64,000 bases of DNA, from assembly GCA_963575745.1 (NCBI GenBank), contig CAUYUJ010000159.1:207001-271000 (forward strand). Direction: 5' to 3'. The position numbers and the translations under genes were made by a program. Shown one piece after another: positions 39,790 through 48,936 of the stretch; the first letter of the stretch is position 1, and every line of letters starts with the position of its first letter. The stretch comes from Prorocentrum cordatum (Eukaryota > Sar > Dinophyceae > Prorocentrales > Prorocentraceae). The notes beneath the pieces were generated by a model. That model searched no databases and was not told the DNA's origin. It saw nothing but the letters and a program-made list of their open reading frames with translations.

Positions 39790-40240
39790 GGGAGCCTTTC
39801 GCCTGCGTCTGGGCATGCGCAAACTACTACGCCAACTGTTCAGGGCATGGAGAGCCCACCACACGCATCTACGAATGCGCCTCCTTTGACGCCAGCAGTT
39901 CAGGGCATGGGGTGCCCACCGTCTGCATCACAGAGTGCGCCTACACCATCAGTTGTTCAGGGCCTGGAGAGCCCGCCCATTGCTTCACAGAGTGCGTCTA
40001 CTACAGTTGTGTATGGAGAGCCCACCTCCTGCATCACAGAGTGCGCCGACTTCTACGCCAGCAGTTCAGGGCATGGGAGTCCCACCTCATGCATCGAAGA
40101 GTGCACCCACCGCTACTGCAGTCGTTCAGGGCACGGACTACCCACCTATTGCACCTACGAGTGCGCCCTCAGAAGTGGTTCGGGGCATGGGGAGCCCACA
40201 TCGATCACCTACGAGGGTTGCCCCTTCGAGTACCCGCACT
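39790..40240 (+). repeat. in-frame minisatellite (51-60 bp units)
   Basis: About seven units with TTCAGGGCATGG at 39839, 39899, 39956, (40007), 40065, 40125 and 40179. The measurable spacings are 60, 57, 60 and 54 bp, all multiples of three. In the coding phase each unit reads like AVQGMGSPPHASQSAPT. A frameshift near 39990-40010 moves the phase from one frame to another, after which the frame stays open to 40697. Preservation of the triplet phase suggests that the array was translated in the active element. Confidence 0.7.
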
Positions 40241-40677
40241 GAGATGTGGACAGCTTCGCTGTTAGCACACGTCCGCGCCCTCGCCCAGGCTGGGATGCAG
40301 AGCCGCTCTGAGGGCCCAGAGCCTAGCCTGCCCAGCGCCCCTGAACCCCCTCCCCCGTCCTCCGAGCCTCCTCTTTCTCCTCCCCCCCCTCAGAGGCCTC
40401 GCAGGACTTCCGTCCCGCCGCCAGCTCGCACTACTTATACATGCAATTCCCGCGGCTCGTCTTTTCCTCCCACTGCTGCCAGACAAATCGCAGGTGTCGA
40501 CTCAAGGACGATGGATGCCAGTCTGAGGCTCGTAGGAACGAGCAGGCGCTATGACCTGCGTTTCGTTTTCTGTCAGTGTGTGACTGCATGGTTTATTTTC
40601 GGGTGTAGCCCGATCCTAGAGGCACTCAGCGTCCGAGACATCCGTACTGCTGCCTCCGAGGGGTCTGATCCGATCCG
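40241..40677 (+). other. LINE-2 3' region
   Basis: The frame that carries the minisatellite continues as a Pro-rich stretch (PSLPSAPEPPPPSSEPP) and then less convincing sequence up to the putative right end at 40677, followed by the AT-rich repeat. Confidence 0.4.
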
Positions 40678-40690
40678 ATACATATATATA

Positions 40691-41000
40691 CACGTGTGAA
40701 TATATATACAAGTATATATATAGAGAGAGACATAGGCTCGATTGGGTGTTTCAAAACTGCCAGGGCATCGGGCGGCGCAAACGGATGACCAGTCGCGTTT
40801 CCGTGGCGACTACGGCGGGGGAACAAAAGAAACGCACCAGGAGGCACATGACAACCACGTCACCACGCTTCAGCCACCGATCGGTGGCGTCTGACAATGG
40901 TTCGGGTGCGGGAGTGGATCTGTTGTGGCGCAATCCCACAATCGGCACTATGACGACGACAGTTGTGGGTAAACAGGAAGGCATCGATAATGGCAGCTGA
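40691..41000. other. no gene seen
   Basis: Starts with TATA/GAGA tracts and continues as unique sequence without motifs. Confidence 0.4.
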
Positions 41001-42191
41001 AATCCACAGCACCTTGCGCGGCATGTCGTGGATCGGGAGCAGGGCGATAAGCCAGGGAGGGGAAGCAGAGAAGTGGGGCATCAGCCCACCACGCCACTGT
41101 TCACATACCCAATAGAGTCGAGAACATCGAGCACAATGGGTAACAGCATCGAAACAGGAAAGAGTAATAGGGTCGAGCGGGTCGGAAGGGACAACTAAGA
41201 AGACAAGCGTGAGGATGAGTGTGCAACCTGGCCGACGTGTTCATACCGCGAGCAAGGATACGCAAGAAAATGAAACCCGCATGAGGGCCTGAGCGCTTCA
41301 CAACAAATGTTACCGCCATCACAACGTGGACCGTAACCTCCTCCGAAAAAAGGACCCCCATCCACCTCCTCATTCGCAGCGGCAGCATCGCGCAAACATG
41401 GGGCGAGAACTCGGGCAGCGCCACTCACATACGCGTGACGGTCGCCTGCAGGGGCGCTCCGCCCTCAGGCATGCCTGTCGGTGTAGCGCGCAAAATGCCA
41501 TGAACACTGCGGAAAAATTCGCCCAGCCAGACATTGTCCTCGCAACGCTGGCCTCATCGCTCCGAAATGATCTTGCCAGGCCCTCTAAGATCTCCAAGGT
41601 TTCGTCGCACCTCCAGACCCGACGGAATTTCAACGCCCGAGATACCACTTCCAAATTCTTTAACCGGCAAAGAACTCCCAAGTTCGCCAGGTCGGCGAGA
41701 ATCTCGTGCTTAAAGCAAAACCTCGGACCGATCACCATTACCTGGACGGCACTCTTGCATGCAGCATGCGCGGCGTGGGAAGGGGGCGCAAACTGCAGGA
41801 TAAATGACAACATGCTTTAGCGGAGAGCGCGGGGCGTCGGGATATTCTCCACGAGGGCAAGGCCTGCCTGTCTGACCCCCCGAACACGAAGAGCAACTTT
41901 CGCCGCCGGTTTAGTCCAGCAGCTATCAGCAGCTGAAACTCCAATCATCCCGTCAAGATATTCACGCGCCGTCGCCGCGACGACCTGCGCCTGGGCGAGC
42001 TCAGGGAGATGCCCACAGTCATATCGCTGCAGCGTCACCCGAGAGACCGTCGAACTCACAAGCACAATGCGCGCGGCAATATTCAAAGATAGACCGACGG
42101 CGGCACCGATAACACGAAACGTGTCAAACAGCCTGGACATGTGACGCAGAGTGCGTCGAAGTCCATATATTCAGCCATCCGTATATTTGAG

Positions 42192-42213
42192 CCCCCCCCC
42201 CCCCCCCCCCCCC
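42192..42213. repeat. poly-C run
   Basis: 22 consecutive C on the plus strand, inside the decayed LINE. Other C runs lie near 43360-43374 and 44590-44603. Such runs are prone to assembly error. Confidence 0.95.
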
Positions 42214-42423
42214 GACAACTCTCACGGACAAAATCTTGTAGAGGAGCAGCCCGTCGAATGCAGGGCCGCCCCGTCGAGCCCCTACGAGCAACGCAAATCG
42301 TCTCAGAAACCTGTCCCGCGATCGAAATCAACGCAGTGCCATCGCTATCAAACATCCAAAAGACAACTGGACAATGAAAGTAAGAACTCCCATCTCGGCC
42401 AGAACCTCCAGGGGCCAATCCAT

Positions 42424-42433
42424 CGAGAGAGAG

Positions 42434-42489
<56 letters not shown>

Positions 42490-42653
42490 AAAAAAAAAAA
42501 AAAAAAAAAAAAAAGAAGGAGAAATCTATATATATAGAGAGAGAGAAGAGAGACAGAGAAAACAATTGAGAAAAAAAAGAAAGAGAGAGCGAGAGAGAGA
42601 GAGAGAGAGAGAGAGAAAAAAAAAAAAGAAAAGGAGAAAGAGAGAAGGAGAGA

Positions 42654-42686
<33 letters not shown>

Positions 42687-42951
42687 CGAAACAAAAAAGG
42701 GAGAGAGAGAGAGAGAGAGAGGGTGCGAGAGAGAGAGAGAGAAAAGAGAAATAGAGAAAGAGAGAAAGAGAGAGAGAGAGAGAGACAACAATAAAAGAAA
42801 GAGAGAGTGAGACAGAGAAAGATAGGGCGAAAGAGAGAACTAAAAAGAGAAAGAGAGAAGGAGAGAGAGAGAGAGAGAGAGAAAACAAAAAAAGAAAGAG
42901 AAAGAGAGGGTGAGAGAGAGAGAGAGAGACAACAATAAAAAGAAAAAGAGA

Positions 42952-43011
<60 letters not shown>

Positions 43012-43012
43012 T
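42424..43012. repeat. long imperfect (GA)n array
   Basis: About 590 bp of GA dinucleotides with A-runs (one of about 25 A near 42489-42513) and short irregular interruptions. It interrupts the LINE relic between RT pieces. All Ser/Leu or Glu/Arg frames over it are artefacts. Confidence 0.95.
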
Positions 43013-44662
43013 AAAACAAAAGGAGAGAAAGCTTTAACGAGAGAGACAGAGAGATAGAGAGAGAGGGGGAATGCAGCAGAGTAGCCCGCCAGCGCCAACG
43101 AACTGTCCTGTCTGCCCTGCGCGCGCCCAGGCCTGAACTACACGCCTGCCACGTCGAAAACAATCGAGCGAGCAACATCATTGCGCGGGCGGCGCATGCG
43201 CGAGCTCACCAGCTCGGCGATAAGTATTGGCCATGGAAAATGGACGAACGACTGCATGGGGTCCTATAATTCAGGACTCGCGCCATCCCTAGACTCACCT
43301 CTTCGGAAGGAAAGCCACCGGCACCTCCAACATATCCCGCGGTAGATCCCAATGCCCCCCCCCCCCCGACCAGGCCCCGATGAACATTGAAGAGGACGCG
43401 CGGAGCGCCCCCGAGACGCCAGCGGCAGTGCGGGGCCCCGCGAGGTCCAGGCATACTATGTTTCCTTTGTTCTGATGATGTCCCGCATAAAAGTCTCGCG
43501 GTCCACTTCCCAAGACGCCGATTCTCATGCAGGCACCTGTCGGACAGAAGACAGTAGGTCCCCCCAGTGGTTCCGCCAGGTCTGCCGAGGCAGCAGGGGC
43601 AGGGCATGGGTGGCCATCTGGGCACAGGGCTCCTTGAAACCGCGCGCGGCGACGGCGCTGCTGCCGGAGCACTTTCCGCCGCGCAATAGTTCCCCTCCGT
43701 CTCTGGAAGCCATCTGGCGGGCCACTCTCGAGTTCCAGCGCGGCAGCTTCTAAAATATCTAAGTGCAACTCGCGGACGCGTTGGCAAAAAAGCTTGACTA
43801 TCAGCACAAACAACGGTAGAGTCATCGATATAATCAGATAGTTGCAGGTAGTATGTCAAGGCATTGCCATTCAACTTTATGCTCTGAAGTCTCCAACCTC
43901 CAATCGTAGTCATGGCCCAGCGATGGCGCCCATCGCGCGCGGCAGCGACCCTAAACTTAACGCGGCGACGGGCGCGGGAAGCAACCGAGTGCATGCGCGC
44001 TTTAGTCCAGGCAAGCGCTCGCCACCCCCATCCGCGGGGCTGCACGTCGACGTCGTCGACGCGATGGGAATGCGATCCGAGGGCGCGTCAATCGTCGAGA
44101 GTCCGATCGTCGATGTCATAGCCGCCGCGTCAGCAAGGATAGCACTGGGCAGCGAGCGGCAAATTCTGCCCAGCCTAGAAGCATGGCCAATCACGCGATC
44201 CACAATAGCACGACGCGCGTCCACTTCAGGGCGCAACTCGATCAAATCGGGGAGGTGGGAGTCGAACGCCCGGGCATGGCATCGGCCCCCAGGGCTCCAC
44301 GTGCCACCGCGCGCTTCGCGGCGCCCTCCCCCTTCCAGAGTGAAGTTCCGGTCCCCCGACAGGATCCTGATGCGCTCAGCAGACATCAGAACGCCCCGAC
44401 TAACCAAACGCAGTGCATGCAAATATGCATTGACATGCTCAGAGGCGTTCGGCACGCGTGCGCTCTCGCAATATTACACTGCCCAAGCGTGCCCTTCATA
44501 GCGGCGGTTAGCGCCGGGCCATCGGTCAGCGGGCGGCGCTCAATTCAAGTGGACAGACGCGCGACAGACTTGCCTGCGGCTGCGACCGCCCCCCCCCCCC
44601 CCCAGCGCCAGCGCGATCAGGAAACAACGAGAAGCCGGACTATGCCAGACTTGCGGGCGGGA

Positions 44663-45055
<393 letters not shown>

Positions 45056-46420
45056 AAAGACCCGCGGGTTCCTGGGATAGCGAAAACGTTCGCAGGACTG
45101 GCGCAAACGCTCGAACGCGGCAATCATCTTCTGGGCACGGTCTTGACTAGGGGGCTGAACAGACACGATCATTCCCCCAGCATTCCACGAGCACGCAGAG
45201 AAGGGAGAGGGAGGACAGAAAAAAGGCAATCACACTTCTCGATCGGGCACATCGCACGGCGCTGGACTAATTACGAGCGACGGCAGAGGTGAAACAGGCG
45301 AAACTGCAGACAACTGTGGCGCAGGCTGATCACATGCGGCTGGGCCGCGCACCTCGCCCACGAGCACGCCCCCCTCGCCCAGCGCGCAAGCCCCCTCGGT
45401 CGCAGTCGCCGGGGGCGCCCGCCAAGCGCCATCCTACAGTTGCAGCTTGTTCTTCGTAGCAATATCGGTGATGAGATCAATCTCGGCGCCCGTGAACCGC
45501 CATCGGCACAACTCCCCGCGGCGCGGTGCCATCGCGAAAAAGCTTCCTTCCGTCTTCAGCGCGAACAGCGCCCATGAATCCTGGCCAATGGAGATCGGAG
45601 GCCGCCGAGAACCATTGCCCGAGCAACCCGTGCGCAGGTTCACATTCCAGACACCTTTGTTCACGAGCTTGATCTTCATCGGCCCCCCAAGGCATGAGAG
45701 AGTCGCTGCTCCTCATCCTCGCGGAAGGACGAATATCACCACGCGCGCGAAACAAAAGTCTCGGCGCGATCACGACAGTCGGGCCAACTCGAAGCAGACG
45801 TGGAAGCCCACTGTTTGAAACGCGTCGCTGCCTAAGATGCGTTGAAGATCACCGAATATGAGCGACTAGTGCGCTGGAATCTGGCCCCCGTGTCAGCGAC
45901 GATCTCTCGTGGCATCTGCGTCTTGTGCCACTCCCAATGCCACGTGGCGATGCTGCGGCATAACTTCACGGGGTCAGCCGCCAATCCATGCGCGGCGCGG
46001 GTTGCTCTGACCCTTGTCAGCGGCAGTTCCCGTAAAGAGGTCAACGGCAGCAGGAGTAGCAGCTCGCTTGCGACTGTGACCTTGCTCGGCGCTAGCAGCA
46101 GTGGAACACGGGCGCGAGGACGATGCGAACTGCTCGTCTAGGTCGTGAAACAAGCCTCCATGTTCGCTTCCATCTCGGCATCGGCAGCGCGTTATCGGCC
46201 ATCGTCATCAACTACAATGGGGGCATTCGAAATCTGCTGAAACCTCACCTCCCACTAAGAAGACATCGTAGACACTACGTTTAGCAACTCTTGTGCAGAA
46301 GAGACCTGTTGGGCCTGAAGGCCTTGACCCTGGATCTCGAGCTCGTCGGTGCGTGAATTGGCCGAGCTGATCGCCGTGAGCAAGTCGCTTCCGAAATGTC
46401 GGCACCTCCCGACGTCATGG

Positions 46421-46719
46421 CAGCAGTATGAGAGTCGACTGTAAAACGCTGAGAAGAGCTTACACTAGCAAAATGCGCGAATAAGCTCGCACTGTGCAGC
46501 GCGAAAAAGAAGCAAGGAACCTGCTCGGGCAAACACCTGTGGTTCCAGGCGCGCACGGCCGCCTCGCCACCTCGAAACGGGGGAGTTCCCGATATTGCCG
46601 CTTGAGCAAAAATGGTTTGAACCAAAATTGCTACGGATCTTCCCACCCCTGCACTTTTTCCTCCCCCTCTCCCCCCTCCACTTTGCATTGGGCGGCAATA
46701 TTAGCCGCCCTGGCTCCCT
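46421..46719. other. no gene seen
   Basis: Unique sequence between the minus-strand LINE relic and the plus-strand fragment. No motif. Confidence 0.35.
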
Positions 46720-47235
46720 GTTCCCGCGGATTCTGTATCCTTCCGGCGGCGGTCACATTTCCTGCTGCGCCGTGGGCGGGGCCACTCGAGCTCACAACGC
46801 CGTGTGCGACCTATCCTACGACTTTCCCTGGACAGCTGACGACGTCACCAAGAAGGAGCCTCTGGAGGTGATCCTTTCCCGTCCATCGTTTCGCCCCGCC
46901 GATGCGCTGTTTCCCGCGGTCCTGTCGGGCCTCGCGGCAACGCTGGACGTAGGAATCACCTGCGTGGAAGCCGTAAGTAGCGGGGCCGCGGCAGCGGCGA
47001 TGTACCAGCGGATAATTAGTGAGCGCGAATCCTTCGCGGAGTAGCTGGCCGCGCAGAACGTCGCCTGCATGCCAGGGGTTGGGGCGAACTTCGGCCGCCC
47101 GCACCCTGGCGCGTTCACCGTGATCCGTGATCCGCGCGCCATCGCGAGTCGGGTCGCTAGGCAGCGCGGGCACGCGTCTCAGCAGGTCGTACTGCGCCAA
47201 TTATCGCGCAATGTTGGCGCTGATCAGAGAAAAGA
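46720..47235 (+). pseudogene. retroelement-type C-terminal domain fragment with in-frame TAG
   Basis: One frame reads CDLSYDFPWTADDVTKKEPL, RPSFRPADALFPAVLSGLAA, LDVGITCVEAVSSGAAAAAM, then a TAG at 47042-47044, and continues in the same phase with LAAQNVACMPGVGANFGRPH, FTVIRDPRAIASRVARQRGH and QQVVLRQLSRNVGADQ. The order RPAD ... LDV ... A..A ... F.P ... LR resembles a domain I associate with the C-terminal ends of dinoflagellate retroelement polyproteins; this is recollection of pattern, not a search result. It is directly followed by palindromic-element copy 3, as if an intron began there. The 5' end is undefined. Confidence 0.4.
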
Positions 47236-47380
47236 AAACTGGCGCTCCGCGCGGATTTCTTGGATCAGCGCTGGACCCCCCTCCATGGCGCGCGGAGCGC
47301 GCCAGGGACGGCGCCGGAGGCGCCGCCAGAGGGGTCCCAGCGCAGATCCGAGAAATCCGTGCGGAGCGCCAAAAGTCTAT
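47236..47380 (+). mobile_element. introner-like palindromic element, copy 3
   Basis: The left arm 47240-47273 (GGCGCTCCGCGCGGATTTCT TGGATCAGCGCTGG) pairs with the right arm 47337-47370 (CCAGCGCAGATCCGAGAAAT CCGTGCGGAGCGCC). The loop contains GACGGCGCCGGAGGCGCCGC, shared with copy 1. It starts right after a coding-looking stretch and is followed by TTTGTTCTTTTTCGACC and a possible acceptor CCAG|G at about 47410. The arrangement repeats that of copy 1, supporting an intron-forming element. Confidence 0.6.
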
Positions 47381-47597
47381 GGAATTTGTTCTTTTTCGAC
47401 CTGCGATCGCCAGGCGCGCGGCGCGCACGAGCTTAGCCGGCAGATGTGGGCAGGCCTCCCGGGCTCGAGCCCGGTGCCCCTAGCGTGCGCGCCGCTCGCG
47501 CGCACCCCGATGCAGCGGAGATTGCCTGCCGCGAGTGCACCACTCAGGGCGCGTTCCTTGCCCGTCCTTTCCCTTTTGTTCGGCCTCCTCTCCCCAT
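47381..47597. other. no gene seen
   Basis: Sequence between the palindromic element and the TCC array. A coding exon might resume after 47410 but none is recognised. Confidence 0.3.
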
Positions 47598-47668
47598 CGT
47601 TCCTCCTCCTCCTCCTCGTCCTCCTCCTCCTCGTCCTCCTCCTACTCGTCCTCCTCGTCCTCCTAGGT
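47598..47668. repeat. (TCC)n microsatellite
   Basis: TCC/TCG triplets ending CTCCTAG. It precedes the third LINE in the same way that TCC tracts flank the first. Confidence 0.9.
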
Positions 47669-47889
47669 GGCTCCGCAGCGGGCCGCGCGCCGCCGCAGCA
47701 TTTTGCCCCGCGGCCGCCGCGGCCCGTGCCATTGCAGAGCCCCCAGCGCCGACGGCGCGCAGCCCGAGCAGACCCGCGAGGTCACGCTCCCCTGCCTGGC
47801 ACAGGCGCCTCCGCAGGCGCAGGAGCCAGGCGCGCCAGGATCTCCAGCTGGCGAACGCCCGCCTCCTCCTGAACCTCCACCACGGCAGC

Positions 47890-48936
47890 ATGGCACCGAC
47901 GCAGTGGACGACGTGCAAGCAGTGCAAGATGTGGTGGTGGATATCGCAGATGGAGTCGCGCGACTACTGGTGCTCCTGCGGCTGCCGAGTTGCTAGGCCC
48001 AAAGGAGATATGACGAAGGGCGACGGCAACGCAGGCAAGGGCAAGGGCAAGGGCAAGGATATGGACAAAGACAAGCAGCACCGTACTGACGGTGCCACGG
48101 GCTCCAACCAAAAGAAGGGCTTTGCGCAGATAGCCACGGCCTTGCAGACGATGACGAGCTCCCTGGCCACCCTCCAGTGCGACAACAAAGACGGCATCGC
48201 CAAGCAGCTTACGAGTGTGGCCACGGCACTCCAAGCAGCGGCGAGTTCCCCAGCACAGGTTCCCAAGTCCCGAGCACTACGGTTGGCAGAAGCAGCAAGG
48301 AAACTCGAGGACGCGAACAAAAAGTACAAATGGGCGTTCGATGCAAAGCAGTCGGCGGACGAGAAGGCGAAGAAGGCAACAGAGTGGCTCACGGCCAGCG
48401 CCGACGACGCCCTGAACGCGGAGAAGGAAATAGAGATGATCCAGCAGGAGGGCAAGGAGAAGCCGAAGAGCATATTCGACCAGCTGCTGAACGCAGACAC
48501 GGAGATGATCCAGCCTTCGGAGATCGAGATCGCCGAGGTCGAGGCGCACTTCCAATACGATGAGGACATGGATGAAGAAGGAAAGCGGCAAGTGGAATTA
48601 GCGAAGAAGCAAGTCCTGGAGCATCTACGGCAGACGGCATCAACCTTCAGGGGCCAGCTGAAAGACCACTTGCAGCAGGCGAAAGACAAAGCACAGCAGG
48701 AGCGCGCCACAATCACCCAGGCCTACAAGAAGCGCAAGGCGGGCTCAGGTGAAGTATCGAAGGAGACGCAGGCAGCCCCAGCAGCGGCCCCAGCTCCAGC
48801 AGCAGCGCCCGCACCTGCAGGCGAGCCCGACGACATCCTCGTCGACGGTGCAGACGCCTTCCTGGAGCAGCGCAGGAAGGCGGAGGAGGCAGCTGGCGGC
48901 AGCGGAGGGGCAAGCGCTGGCTCAGGCCAGCACTAG
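47890..48936 (+). CDS. LINE-3 ORF1 protein (zinc ribbon, coiled coil)
   Basis: 348 residues from ATG 47890, chosen because the zinc ribbon CKQCKMWWWISQ ... WCSCGC follows at once and upstream sequence is compositional. Then come a Lys/Gly-rich linker (KGDGNAGKGKGKGKDMDKDK), long helical segments predicted to form coiled coils (ALRLAEAARKLEDANKKYKW, SADEKAKKATEWL, RQVELAKKQVLEHLRQTAST) and an Ala/Pro-rich tail. The layout parallels ORF1 of the first LINE, but the sequences differ. It ends with TAG at 48934-48936, directly continued in frame by the endonuclease. Confidence 0.75.
   Translation: MAPTQWTTCKQCKMWWWISQMESRDYWCSCGCRVARPKGDMTKGDGNAGKGKGKGKDMDKDKQHRTDGATGSNQKKGFAQIATALQTMTSSLATLQCDNKDGIAKQLTSVATALQAAASSPAQVPKSRALRLAEAARKLEDANKKYKWAFDAKQSADEKAKKATEWLTASADDALNAEKEIEMIQQEGKEKPKSIFDQLLNADTEMIQPSEIEIAEVEAHFQYDEDMDEEGKRQVELAKKQVLEHLRQTASTFRGQLKDHLQQAKDKAQQERATITQAYKKRKAGSGEVSKETQAAPAAAPAPAAAPAPAGEPDDILVDGADAFLEQRRKAEEAAGGSGGASAGSGQH

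Larger units (their letters stand above)
35101..40690 (+). mobile_element. second LINE (different family), nearly full length
   Basis: The element body, about 35114-40677, is flanked by ATACATATATATA at 35101-35113 and 40678-40690. This is a possible 13-bp target duplication, but low complexity weakens it. The 5' end reads GCTCTGGCTCGAGTTTCTC; its first part resembles the end of the spliced leader (TTTTGGCTCAAG) with changes, so a decayed leader relic is possible. Order: endonuclease (frameshifted), RT, two zinc fingers, extra ORF, Pro/Ser-rich repeat region. No ORF1 precedes the endonuclease. Confidence 0.65.

Noticed and set aside
43821-43832. YIDD on the minus strand, like RT motif C
   Set aside because: It lies upstream, in the relic's sense, of the other RT pieces and close to the endonuclease end, so it is probably chance in the linker region.
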